Shown here: one piece after another, positions 1 through 10,780 of the stretch
Layout of the letters: the number at the start of each line of letters is the position of its first letter
How positions within the stretch are numbered: position 1 is the first letter of the stretch
Assembly (NCBI GenBank): GCA_002197995.1
Contig: NGZR01000001.1
Location: 5,890,001 to 5,954,000, forward strand
DNA length: 64,000 nucleotides
Direction of reading: 5' to 3'
Source: Gaeumannomyces sp. JS-464
Taxonomy: Eukaryota; Ascomycota; Sordariomycetes; Magnaporthales; Magnaporthaceae
Made by a program: the position numbers and the translations under genes
The notes under the pieces: model-generated
What the model was told of the DNA's origin: nothing
What the model saw: only the letters and a program-made list of their open reading frames with translations
The model's database searches: none

Positions 1-418
1 GGCGCTGACGCCGTCGAGGGCCGCGCCGAGGATCACGGGCCACTCGAGCCCGAAGCGGTTGTTGACGTACAGGGTCGCCGAGTAGGGGGCCCAGCCGAGC
101 GTGCCCACGACCAGCGTCTGCTTGAGCCCGATCGAGTTGACCAAGACCGGCGACAGGATGGCGAAAAGGCCCATCAGCGCGAACACGATCGAGTTGCCCG
201 CGTTGACCAAATACGGCTCCAACGCGCCGCCGGCGCCCAACGAGTTGTTGGCATTCTAAAGTCGCGCAGGTTAGTTAGGTAAGCCCGTGAAGCTGGGCTG
301 GCTTGACCCGACGGACGGGGTCAGGAATCAGGGGTCGACATACCCAAAGGCCGGGACCTAACAAGGCAATGAAGCCACAGATGATCATCTGGGCGAGGAC
401 GCTCCTGAAAAACGACAT
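1..418 (-). CDS. UNC93-like (DUF895) MFS-type membrane protein, partial at left edge
   Basis: N-terminal part of a polytopic membrane protein of the fungal UNC-93/DUF895 group. The exons are 418-344 and 255-1, joined by an 88-nt intron with GTATGT donor and TTTAG acceptor. The splice closes the typical family segment GPGLWNANNSLGAGGA at the end of TM1. Further hydrophobic helices follow (IVFALMGLFAILSPVLV, and a WAPYSATLYV stretch). The protein runs off the left edge. ATG 418 is the simplest start, but the frame stays open upstream to an AG near 455, so one more 5' exon is possible; a GTGAGT donor on the minus strand near 835 would suit it. These proteins are major-facilitator-like; the substrate is unknown. 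Confident in the family, less so in the start. Confidence 0.8.
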
Positions 419-1003
419 GGTGGTCGTCGGCGTGCGTGCAGTCGGCAGCGCAATCTGCTCGAGTCTGCAATGGCGACCCTGGAGTGACGGGAACTAGCCG
501 TGGCCAGGCACGAGGTGCGCCGACGGGACCCTCTTATCACCAGGGCAGAAAACCTCCCCTCGGTGACCGCTTACAGTCAGATTCTTCACACTGCGGGGCG
601 GGATCTACCAAAAAAGAAAGAAAAAAAACTACGCTCTTGCGTTTTCTCCTGGCCGATGTCGCGATTTCACGTGGCGGCACATCCAGGGTGGAACGGTGGA
701 CCCCTCGGCCGGCGATCGGTAGGGTTTTGATGCCAGAACGATTGCGAGGCCGCCGGCTCGGGCCTGCGGATCCCAATCCCCACGGTCCGCACGCTGTCAG
801 GGCTCCGAGGCCAGGTCGAGTTGGGGTACTCACCCGAACCCAGACTGCCTTGATTGTTGGGACTACATCAGACGACGAGGCCACAGAGAACAGACGACAT
901 TGGCATCCCCCACGACATGCCAAGCACACATAAAATTGAGTCCTAAGACAAGGCGGTGTGACGCTGGATTTGAGGAACCCCCTGCTAGTGATCTAGCACC
1001 CGT
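419..1003. other. Spacer between GMC gene 3' end and UNC93-like gene 5' end
   Basis: Holds the promoter of the UNC93-like gene and the 3' end of the GMC gene, since both are on the minus strand. A minus-strand GTGAGT donor near 835 could close a short upstream exon of the UNC93-like gene. Open frames at 436-933 (+) and 537-929 (-) mirror each other and show no domain or coding signature. No other element seen. Confidence 0.4.
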
Positions 1004-3460
1004 TCATTGCAAATTCGCTCTCGCTTCCTGCCCATACTCCCGAATGATCTTGTCGGCCGCGATTTGCCCAATAACGTAGGCTATAATCTGGGGATCTGTT
1101 GGGGATGTAGAAACTTGTCAGTTTCGCCCTGTCTTGATTCCTTACCTGGCCACGATACTTCTGATGCTGGGGGAGGTTCACATACGACCGCTGCGACCCT
1201 CAAGTTAGCCTTTGGACCTGAAATACTAGATAAAAGGGCAAAGAACATACCTTGGAAGGGCAGAGATTACGCTCAGATCCGCAACCCTCAGACCTTTCAG
1301 GCCATGGACTTTCAGGTCGCCGTCAACGCAGCTTCCATCCGCTTCCTTCTTGCCCATTTTGACGCTGCAGGAAGGGTGCCATAGACCAGCAACGTTTTGT
1401 TTTATGAATTGCTAGGGAAATTTTTAGAACCCTGCGTGATGGGAAATGAAGATCGAGCGAGGCAGTCGAAACCAACGTACCTCAATGTCCTCGTTGCTGT
1501 CGGACTTGGGTCCAAAGATGGAACGGACAAACTGGCCCTTCAACGTCGGCGTCTCCATGAGCCTCAAGGCTTCCCGAAAGCCCTCCCGCAGGTTGACCAG
1601 ATCGAAGGGGTTGCCGAGGTAGTTGGGGTCAATCAGCGGCGCATCTTTGGGGTCGGCTGTTGCCAGCTTGATCTGCCCTCGCGACACGGTGTTCATGTTC
1701 GCCACGAAGATGGAAAAGAAGCCGTCGTCGGGCTTCTCGAAGACGTGGTTCGGCGGGATCAAGGGTCCAATCTGCAAAAGGTCAACCAGACAGACTACTT
1801 CGATGAACGAGCAAATGGGAGCCAAAGCAGGTGTTGGCTCCATCAAACTGAACAACAACTTACCACCATCTCGTAGCTCGGGATATTATCCTTGAGGAGG
1901 AATTCCCTGACGTCCTCCGGAAGTCTTCGGAACTCGGGAGAGTCGTAGGCACGGGGGTTCTTCAGAAACGCATGAGGGCACGAGGCGAAGTGAGCCAGGA
2001 GCGGCCCTTCCCCGGTCTCTGTGAACTGTTTCGTGGCCTCCCTGTACTTCTCCGGGTGGGCCAGCGCCATGCGTTCGGTGAATCCCGGCTGCATCTGGAA
2101 GCAGGTGACGACCATGGAATGATCCGCGAAGGACTTGCCCACCCCGTCGAGGTCCTTGACGACGTTGATGCCGAGAGCCTCCAGGTCAGCCCGAGGGCCA
2201 ACGCCGGAGAGGAGAAGGAGGCGCGGTGTGTCGAGAGCACCGGCGCTAAGGATGACCTCTTGCTTGGCATTGACTACACTGGGTTAGTCTGTAGATGGCA
2301 GGGAAGGAGACATGAAAGGAGAAAGGAGACAGGAAAAAGACAGGATTGTGACGCTCGCACGTCTCTATTCCACCAAGTCCCGCGGAGAGCCAGCACCTAC
2401 TTTGCTTTCCGTCCTCGGCAATCACGCCCACCGCCCGGTCTTGCTCGAACAGAATCTTAACAACGCGGCAGTTCGTGTGGACAGTCAAATTTGCTGGCGA
2501 GCGATTCCCAAGGAAGGCCGAGGCGCTTGTCGTCCGGAGACCCTTCAGGGATGTCGTGAGGCTCATGGAAAAGCCCATAGGGTCTCCATCGTTAGGATCG
2601 AGATTGCGTTTGTGCTTTGTTTGGTAAGTGGTTTGTAATCTATAAATTATGGGAGTGATGGCATTGGAACGGAGTAATCCTTACGCCAAGATCCACGCCG
2701 GCATCAATGAATGATCTGACCTCTTTTTCGACGTGCCCGATTGTAACGTCGATGGGTCTGATTGTGTTAGTTGAGCCCATGGTATCCGCGTTCACGCCAC
2801 GAATACCCAAGGGACTGATCCTACCCGGCGAATCCATGGCTTTTGTTGTCAGGCTTGTAATACTCTCCCCAGTTGTTGTCATCGGCCCAATCCAGGTTAA
2901 GTTTCTCGAGCTGGACAATGTTAATTAGAACCCAGGCTCATATCCCACACGAATTTCTCTTGCCAGGAGAAACCCAACTAACCCGCCGGACATGATCGAT
3001 GACCGATTCAAAGGCCCACGACTTGTCGCCGGCCATCTCGGCCCATACGTCAAACTCCTCTTTGGCGCCCAGAGACCAGACCTGGAAGTTCACGGCGCTG
3101 GAGCCCCCAAGCCCCTTTCCTCGCGCCTGGGGGACCTGGCGATCACAGGCATGGTCCTGTGGCGTCGAGAGGTAGCCGTAATCGAAGCCCGGCTTGCCCA
3201 CGGTGGTGTACCGCTCCGCCGTCATGCGGTTCTCGGGCTTGTTGATGTCGGGCCCGCCCTCGAGGAGCGCCACTTTGTGCCCGAGAGGACTCGCCGCCAG
3301 GCGCGACGCGAGGAGGCATCCGGCCGTGCCCCCTGGAATCATCCACACCGTTGTTTAGCCGGAATTACTTTCGTCGCATGGGGATGTTAGGGCAGTTGGG
3401 GTTGGATGCTGGCTGAGTAGACTTACCCCCGACGACGACAAAGTCGAATTCTTGAGCCAT
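1004..3460 (-). CDS. GMC-family FAD oxidoreductase, ten exons
   Basis: FAD-dependent glucose-methanol-choline oxidoreductase, substrate unknown (alcohol or sugar type). Exons that keep one frame: 3460-3427, 3332-2983, 2910-2825, 2757-2685, 2614-2401, 2273-1864, 1771-1481, 1411-1251, 1198-1146, 1095-1004, giving about 587 residues, normal for the family. The dinucleotide-binding motif VVVGGGTAG is built across intron 1. The first GMC signature ([15 protein letters not shown]) and the second ([15 protein letters not shown]) are clear, and the C-domain has [10 protein letters not shown]. Most introns have GTRNGT donors and a CTAAC-like branch. The last two exons are odd: after SVISALP one expects a short NHPQ-type segment before the [12 protein letters not shown] helix. 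The only frame-keeping path instead uses an 18-codon exon with a weak TTGAG acceptor and yields WPDPQ. No signal peptide, so probably intracellular. The tail model is tentative; the rest is firm. Confidence 0.88.
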
Positions 3461-4443
3461 GCTGAGATATGCGACAGGCAGAAAGCTCACTGCGTGGAAT
3501 CACAGACGACGGGGCGGGAGAGGGGGCCCTTTTAACATGCTCCCCCGCGCCCGTCTTTAGACCCCGTGTGTGGCCAAGTGGAAAAGATGCGATATACCGG
3601 GCTATGGATCAGGCCTTCGTAAAGGATGGAACCTTCATTGGACCTGCAGGGACCCTTCGTTTCTCACATACATAATTATCGCGAGCCAAGAATGGCGGGT
3701 GTGGGCACATTGCTTTTGCCATGGACGAATGGCAAGCCCAGTTGAGTGAAGGAACTGCCATGACTTTATCCGCCTTCGCGTGCCGCCCTGCAGATAAGAG
3801 ACGGAGGGTAGTATGGGTATGCAGAAGAGGGGTATATCTGTGGGTGGGTGGATGCTTCGATGTGCCGCAGACGGGAGCGTGGGAGTAGTCACGGAGGATG
3901 GCCAGGCTAGGGACAAGATGCCGACGTAGTCCTTGGTAAGAGCACTTGGCAGGCTGTGCGATCGTAAAATGGATCCAATCAAGGTTATTTGGCCTCGAAC
4001 AAGCAGCCTGCGGGATATTTCAAATGCCATGCAAACACGCACAGTCCTGGGTTCCGGTACGACTGGTGGCAGGTAATTGGGCGCACAAGATGGGCCACAG
4101 CAAGCTCCTCGAGCATTGGCGAATGGTAGAGGAATTTCACGTTGCACTTCCAGTTCTTCGGGCGTTCCGTGCCTAAAACGGTGGCTGAGCGACTACGCGG
4201 CTTATCCCCGACGAGCTGCCCCCCCCTTCCCCCCCCCCCCCCCCCCCCCCGGATCCGCCCACACCCCCACACAGCCCACCTCCCGCCAAGCCTTTGTCGG
4301 CGTCGCCAAGGAGTCTTCCCCTCGAAAGGCGGGAAAGGATAACCTCTTCAAGCTCGGCGCTCCAGCCTCTACACGTGAGGCTCGAGCATAATTTGATAGG
4401 CAAGCAAGGGCACCGGCGCCGCACTGCCTGCCATCACCCCAAG
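3461..4443. other. Divergent promoter region between GMC and ATP adenylyltransferase genes
   Basis: Spacer of 983 nt separating two divergently transcribed genes. It holds the long cytosine run at 4219-4250 about 190 nt before the adenylyltransferase start. Overlapping small frames around 3635-4681 lie in low-complexity proline/glycine sequence caused by the C-run. No TATA box or recognisable gene seen. Confidence 0.5.
4219..4250. repeat. Poly-C tract (C8-TT-C22)
   Basis: Eight cytosines, two thymines and then 22 cytosines upstream of the ATP adenylyltransferase start. The complementary strand is a G-run able to form G-quadruplexes. Its length is probably not reliable in the assembly. Confidence 0.9.
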
Positions 4444-5571
4444 ATGGATTCCATAACCGTCGAGGAGGACGAGATCCTCCAACGGTTTGACGACCTTGTC
4501 GAGAGCGGTGTAGTCCTCTACGACAACCGCGAGGTCGTCCCGTTCTCGCAAGATGGCTTTGATGTAGGTCGCTTCCTTGCATCGGAACGCGCTCCCGAGC
4601 GGACTGTGGATGCAGGCTGGGAGCTTCCGCCTTCCGCCGCCCGCGGTCCCCCCGTGGTTGCATGGGTATCATGTAGCTCAACGGATCTGACCCCTTTTCT
4701 CCACAGTTCCTCTTCTTCGTAGCGCCCAGCCTGAGTAAGAAGCCATTAACACACGGTGGGAAGGCGGATCCACCTAACGGCGACGGCAGCCGCGGCCAAG
4801 GAGAGGAGAGGGCGGCAGGAGGGGATACGGGGAGAGGCGACGCGTAGCGAGGCTGAGGAACCGCCGCAGCGGCTATTCGAGCCCGGCAGCGACATCAGCG
4901 CCGTGGGGTTCGAGATCTGCGACGTGGGCGCGGCCCACCGCCTCATCGCCAATAGATTCTGCTTCACGCGCCCGATGCTGCTGCTCATGACCAGGGACGG
5001 CTTCAAGCGCCAGTACGACCCGCTCGAGGCTGCGGACCTGGCGGCCGCCTGGGCGGTGCTGCGCGCGATGCGGACGAGCCATTTCTTGTTTTACAACTGC
5101 GGCGAACCTTCGGGCAATAGCAGGCTGCACAGGCACGTCCAGCTAACCCGCCGCCCGGAAGGGTTCACGACCTTCCTGGACCACGAGGACGGCGGTGGCG
5201 GCGGGGGACAGCCGTCGGTGCCGTTCATGTACTTCCGCGAGCCACTGGTGCGCAAAGGGGAGGAGGGGCCGTCGACGCCAGTCACTGGGGAGTCGCTGGC
5301 CAAGGTATACAGCAAGCTGCTCAACCAGGTCGAGGCTGCATCAAGCTTCCGGTGGGACGGCCCGGGCACGAGCTGCCCGCACAACCTGGTCATGACGGAG
5401 CACTGGATGGCCGTGATACCGAGGAGGCGAGCCGTGTGGGAGGGGCTGAGTACCAACGCCATCGGCATGCTGGGGCTGGTAGGAGTGGCGTCGCGTGAAG
5501 AGGCGGACAGATGGATTCGGGTTAGTCCCTTGGAGGCCTTGGGGCAATTTGGCATCCCGCATGGCTCGTGA
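4444..5571 (+). CDS. ATP adenylyltransferase (Ap4A phosphorylase, APA1/APA2 type)
   Basis: Cleaves diadenosine tetraphosphate phosphorolytically to ADP and ATP; HIT-superfamily cytosolic enzyme. Exons 4444-4563, 4707-4734 and 4790-5571 give 309 residues, close to the roughly 320 of yeast Apa2. Intron 1 has a GTAGGT donor and CCACAG acceptor. Intron 2 is 55 nt with GTAAGA, a CTAAC branch and GGCAG; reading through it hits a stop. Visible family segments are FFVAPSL, a nucleotide-site block NCGEPSGNSRLHRHVQL containing the HxH-type catalytic histidine motif, and the C-terminal ATP_transf block HNLVMTEHWMAVIPR. Residues about 50-75, just after the N-terminal block, are a charged low-complexity insertion (RR, EA and GE rich) not usual for the family. 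Intact frame throughout. Confidence 0.9.
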
Positions 5572-7953
5572 AACTCTGAGGCGGGATGCCATCTCGCTTC
5601 GTGCTCCCCAGTTGACACGGCATGAAGTTGCATTATGCTTTCAGTGCCACGTTGACCGCTAGGCATGGGCGCCTAGCATGTTTGGTGCTCCGGGTGCGAC
5701 AGTGGGCAGATGCAGGTGCTACGACGCACAGCTTCGGCAGTCATGGGTATGGCGTTATTTCTGATGGCTAGACAGAGTATAGAGAGGTTAGAGGAGAGCA
5801 TATATAGATACCTACATCTTCCTGGACCGATGATAGTAACGAGGTCCATCATCAATGATCCAGGCCGTAAAGGTTAAGATTCGGAGTTGCAAAGGAAACG
5901 GGACACCGGCATGTTATGGAGATGATACGAAATGTATCACCACGCGAACCGAATGCCTTTAGCGACGACACCATAACACCCAAATCCGATCCGCCCACCA
6001 TGAGTGAGAAAGGATCGATTGGATCCTCCAGGAGGCACGGTCCGGACCCGATGGGTTCAGGCACTCGCGGCGGCCACCACGGAAGCAACGGCGAGAACTC
6101 GGGACGAGGAGGGTACAGCCAAGGCCAATATCAACACCACGGGGACCTATGGGAGGATTACGGGAGCGATTCGTCGTCGGACAGCTGCGCGAGCGACGAC
6201 AGCCACGGGTTAGGGGGAGATGCCGGCAGCGTCAAGAGCGACACTAGCGTCGCAAGCAACGAGACTGTCCGGCCGACCTAGAAGCTGTGCTCCTTCATTG
6301 GCGGGGATGAGAAGCGTCGCCAGCCAAGTGGTGATTGGGCTAAACCTGGCGGTGACGAGGCGGTAGCGCATCCTCGGCCGCGGGGAATCACGATGGCCAC
6401 GGTTCGGACCTCGACTCCTGGGCGTTGTGGGCGTCATGGAAAAACATCGACCACGTGCACCCGCGTCAGCAACAGCCCGTGGGAGACGCGCTCGGACATG
6501 CGCGCTGCTGGGCACCGACAACGGGCGGTGGAGCGGTTGAGACTAAGGATCGACACGGACGAGATATTCCTCAGAAATAGAAGCTGTCATCGTCTGGCGT
6601 GGTTTGGTCCGGGACATGCAGCCAAGGCCGGGCGCCGATTCATCATCCGCCGAGCCATTGGCCGCATCGCCACGCGGCCCAGACATATACCTAGGGAGAC
6701 AATGTACAATGTCGAATGACGCATGTCCCTGCGGCTCGGAATTCTACCATTCTGCCCCCCCCCCCCGACATGCGTTCATTTGGGCACAGACGGTTTGTGT
6801 GTGTTTGTCTTTTTGTAGCCGCCAAGACGGTAAGCACCCCTGTCGGACCAAATTGGCGGAGGCCCAGAAAGCTGGCGCCAAACGGCCGTCCGGAACATGG
6901 ATGCAGGGGCGTGCGTGGGGGCGTGGCACCTCCACGGCGCAGTCAGCATCGTGTTTGCTGATCCCTGTAGCAGACTACTTTATCACCGTCAAAAGGCGGC
7001 GCGCGTTCGCCACTACCCGGGTTGTGTACCTAAGGAGTGGAACAGAAATAGCATGGAGCACAGTGTAGTGGGCAGCCCCGCGAGCAGCTAGCAGCAGCTT
7101 GAAACAATGCATGCCGGCAGAGACCTGCCAGCCTGCGGGCTTGGACAGGGGCAAAAGCAACCCTCCACCCGGACAAAAAAAAAGCGATACACCAAACGGA
7201 AAGCGACCTCGGCCTGGATATTCATTCCTCCATAGCTTGGTTATTTTTCAAAATTTTAACAAATAAAACATTAACAAATATACAAACAACAATTTTGAAT
7301 ACCGCAAGCCCTTTTATTTGCTTATCAAGTTATGCAATCTTTATTTCTACACGGTGTTTATAGCTGCTGATGTACCTGATGCGAGAGCTTGGGAGGAGTT
7401 CTCCACCTTTTGGTCGGGGTGCCCTCCAAGGCCGGGAAGGTGGGCGACTGGAAGCTGGGCGGTTCACTGTGCCAGCGCGTTGCTTGGCAGGCCCACACGC
7501 GTCTGGCTGTCCACGCACGCACTTTGAGGCTGTGGGTTTGACATCATCCAACCTCATCCGCCAGAACGCACCCGCTTGGCCGGGTTTGATGTTCGTATTC
7601 CTGCTTGTCGGCTGCTGCTGACGCATGGTGACCTGCTTTTCTTCCAGCATCTTGTTTTTATTTACATCCCTCGACACCCGTTCATTTCTTGATACCCACC
7701 CTTCCTTTCCCAACCATTCTCATCTTTCCCCAGTTCTCCCTTCGTTCCAGATACAGTCGTTGACGGCACAATCGTTCGAACCACCCCTTTCGAGTCTCCT
7801 CCCGCACCAGCTGCTTGGTAGCTCGAGAACAACACAAACGACCCTGACGTTTCGTCCGAACCATCTTCCCATCAAGCATACCGAGTCAAGCCTCCAGTTC
7901 AAGTTTGCCTTGAACACACCCGCCGAAACCGGACAAAAAGACCAGGCTTTACG
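5572..7953. other. Gene-poor spacer with an AT-rich islet
   Basis: About 2.4 kb without a recognisable gene apart from the doubtful ORF at 5916-6281. A C10 run lies at about 6757. An AT-rich islet at about 7230-7350 (runs such as TTTTCAAAATTTTAACAAAT) stands out from the GC-rich surroundings. Pyrimidine-rich leader sequence at about 7640-7950 (TCTCATCTTTCCCC-like) is typical of a fungal promoter and 5' UTR and belongs to the CFEM gene that follows. Confidence 0.4.
5916..6281 (+). CDS. Doubtful small ORF, Ser/Gly/Asp-rich hypothetical protein
   Basis: A 121-codon open frame encoding a hydrophilic, low-complexity chain. Gly-His-Gly-Ser repeats sit at about residues 50-75, followed by an acidic serine run (GSDSSSDSCASDDS). 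No signal peptide, membrane segment or known domain. The composition is less random than other spacer frames, so it could be a real disordered protein or the last exon of a decayed gene. I could not connect it to an upstream exon. Not recognised. Confidence 0.25.
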   Translation: MEMIRNVSPREPNAFSDDTITPKSDPPTMSEKGSIGSSRRHGPDPMGSGTRGGHHGSNGENSGRGGYSQGQYQHHGDLWEDYGSDSSSDSCASDDSHGLGGDAGSVKSDTSVASNETVRPT

Positions 7954-8572
7954 ATGCAGTTCCAGACTCTGATCCTCGCGGCCTTCGCTGCCGTCGCCGC
8001 CGCGCAGACCGGCCCGACGCTCCCGACCACGACGCTCCCCTCCCGCACCCAGTCCGCCCCGACCACTACAGGCACCTCCAACCTCGTGGCTCTGGTCCGG
8101 GGCCTGCCCTCGTGCGGCGTCAAGTGCCTCTCGGACGCCGCCAAGCAGGCCAACTGCAACGCCGCCGACCTCAAGTGCCTCTGCTCCAACGCCGGCTCCC
8201 TGACAAACAACATCAGCCTCATCAGCTGCGTTGCCAGCAACTGCAACTCCAACGAGCAAGCGAGTACGTTCAGAAACCACCCCATTACTGTTTTCCCACC
8301 TCAACCCATACCATCCCAAAACTATTTCTCTGATAACTAACTCCCTCCTTCCGCCAGAACTCGTCTCCGATGCCCCCCAGGTCTGCGACAAGCTCAACAA
8401 CAACCCCAACCCGGCCGAGGTCTCGTCTGCATCCAGCATCGTCGCATCGGCCCTCAGCACGGCTGGCGTCACCACTTCGCGCAGTGCCGCGCTCGCGCCC
8501 AGGAGGACGGACGCCCCCGCCCTCGCCGCCATTGGTGGCGCGGCTGCGGTCTTTGCTGCCTACGCGCTGTAA
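7954..8572 (+). CDS. GPI-anchored CFEM-domain cell-wall protein
   Basis: Secreted CFEM protein, the fungal eight-cysteine domain used in haem/iron capture, adhesion and host interaction. Exons 7954-8263 and 8358-8572 give 174 residues; the intron has GTACGT donor and CGCCAG acceptor and splits the domain before its last cysteine. Residues 1-19 are a signal peptide (LILAAFAAVAAAQ), followed by a Thr/Ser/Pro stretch. The CFEM core starts at LPSCGVKC and shows eight Cys in the expected order, with the ADLKCLC segment carrying the Asp seen in many CFEM proteins. The tail (Ser/Ala linker, then AAIGGAAAVFAAYAL at the end) fits a GPI-anchor signal. It is convergent with the PTH11-like receptor gene, 367 nt from stop to stop. 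Confidence 0.93.
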
Positions 8573-8939
8573 GGCTTTTTCTGTTTTTAATCTGGGGGTA
8601 TTTGCCAGCATCTAGCAGCCACAAGCTGCATCTTTCACGACATGCATTCGGAGTTCACTACAGAGACCCAAAGTCTCTTTCACGACAGGCGTTCTCTTCG
8701 TTTCGTTTGGGATAGGGGCTCACGGAATGCCTCGACGGCACATTTTTTTGAAATAAAAGAGACGTCGGATATACAGACACGATTATACTGGTTGGATGCT
8801 TATCTAGTGCATCATAAAAATGGGATCAAACCCTACTTTGAGCAAACGCCATGAAATAGAGCAAAAAAAAACAAAAAAAAAAAAGAGAAAGAAAGCATAG
8901 AATGCAATCATGTGACCGGGCCCCTTGTTGGGCACCTAT
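8573..8939. other. Convergent 3' spacer between CFEM and PTH11-like genes
   Basis: Shared terminator region of two converging genes. It contains A-rich tracts at about 8860-8885 (A9-C-A12 type) and AATAAA-like sequence near 8752 (GAAATAAAAG). Nothing else seen. Confidence 0.5.
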
Positions 8940-10780
8940 TCAAGGAACTCCGACTCCGAACCCCCGAAAATGATCAAAATCTGCTCGACAAAACAGACGC
9001 CTTTTCTTCTTCTCGTCCTGCCTTCCGAGGCCCAATACTTGCCCCATGAGCCCGCGCCATTTCCTACTGGGCTTCGCCTCACGCCTGAGGTCCTCCATCG
9101 GGATCGGGTCGGCGATGAGCATCTTTGTCGAGTCGTGGTCCGTGGCGCTGCGCGCCGACGAGTCGGCCTCGAAGAACTCCCCGGCCGACGCGCCGCCGTC
9201 GCAGTCGTCGCCGCCGCCCTCCTCCACGCGCGTCTCGGCCAGCCACTGCGAGTCGCCCGGCCGGGCCTTGGCCGCGCGCCCGGACCCGATGGTCACTACC
9301 TGCGGCATGGAGCCTCCTCCTCCGGAGCCGGGCTGGCCGCCGCCGCCCGGCGAGCTCGCGCCCAGCGCCCGGGCCGCGCTCGCCCAGGCGCCGTGGAAGA
9401 AGTGCGCGACGCGCGTCAGCAGCGGGCGGCACGCTGAGAGGCTGACGACGATCAGCGAGGTGCAGAGCTCGGCTGGGTACAGTATGTCTTTTTATCATCC
9501 AACAGGTTCATCGTCAGCACGGGGGGTGGCTATCGAGCTGGGGGATGGGTTATAGCTTGGGGGCATAGAAAAAACTCACACAGAATCTTGGAGTCAACCC
9601 CGGCGTCAGTGATTCCCCTGAACACGACGACGCGCCCGATGCTCATGCCCAGCGTCAGCAAGCCCAGGCCGAACAGCGCGCAGAGGGCGATCTTGGTTCT
9701 GGTCTCGAGCTTCATGCGGGTGACCATTGGAAATGGGAAAATGAAGACTGGAGTGGGTTAGCTCCCGGTTCATGCGCGAGGACTGTAGCGCCCGTCCTTT
9801 TTCGTGGCAACAGCTGGACAAAAAAAAAAAGACAAAAAAAAAGTCTTACTCATGATCTCGCTGGTAAAGTGCACCGACCAGACGGTGTAGAACAGCGAAA
9901 ACGACGTCTGGACCGAGCATTGTCCGGGCTGCTGCATCTCCAGTAGCCTGCCGACGGATAGATAAACCGGTTAGATGTCGGGCGGGGAGGACAGCTGTCG
10001 AGGACCGGGTCCCATCCCATCGGACATGAGCAGATCTTACATGTTTACGCCGGGGTCGGGCCCGCACCAAAACGTGTCGGCGAGGAGGGTCATGGCGAAT
10101 CCGCAGACGGTGAAGGCGGCGATGGCGTGCAGCGCCCGTCGCGTCCGTGCGCTTGTCTTGGGGATGAGCGAGAGGTAGAACGATAGCAGGGCGAACTTTG
10201 GATAGTATAGCCCGGGATCGTAGAGGTAGTTGTTTATAAATTGTATCTTTTTTTCCCTCTGTTTTTAGCACTGTCACTTCACCGCAGGGTCACTTGCAGC
10301 CGGGCACATACCTTGAGCAGCAACAGCGACTCCTGATCGTCGGGACCGCTGCCCGTGTACAAAATATCGGCGGCGATGGTGTCCAGAATCGTGAAGGCGA
10401 GCGCCGAGGCGAGGCCGAGCAGGATCCAACCGTCCGACAGGGAGAGCCGCTCCCTCCTCATGCCGAGGCGGACAAACAGCCTGAGGCCCGTCGCCGCGGT
10501 CGCAGCTCCAAAGAATATCCATGCCGCTGTCTAGAAGTTGCAACGTTTGTTTTTTTTTGTTTTTTTTTTTTGCTTTTTGTTTAGCGATGTGCCCCCCGGA
10601 ATCACGGCGGTGCTGTCCGACCAAGGACACTTTTGGGAGGGAGCAGGGCTGGATCGTCCGCAGGAGCTGCAGTCGTCGCAAACGTACGTTGACACCTGAC
10701 AGCGAGAGCATCTCGGTCTGCTCTGGGCCTCGCCAAAACGTGGGGTTCCAGTATGTGCCGTTGCCGGAGTCCGAAGTCAT
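8940..10780 (-). CDS. PTH11-like / fungal rhodopsin-domain integral membrane protein
   Basis: Seven-helix-type membrane protein of the fungal rhodopsin domain family that includes the Pth11 GPCR-like receptors. Six exons (10780-10688, 10530-10312, 10258-10041, 9947-9850, 9747-9580, 9472-8940) join without a frame error into 442 residues. Helix 1 (TAAWIFFGAATAATGLRLFV) begins at about residue 32. The family hallmarks are visible: RLFVRLGM, LSDGWILLG, a Tyr/Lys segment YDPGLYYPKFALLSFYLSL, a conserved CSVQTSFSLFYTVWSVHFTSE stretch shortened here to its core, and RTKIALCALFGLGLLTLGMS. The last about 150 residues are a hydrophilic Gly/Ser cytoplasmic tail. Unlike Pth11 itself there is no N-terminal CFEM domain and no signal peptide. 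Ligand unknown. Intron 1 (157 nt) holds a T-rich tract. Confidence 0.88.
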
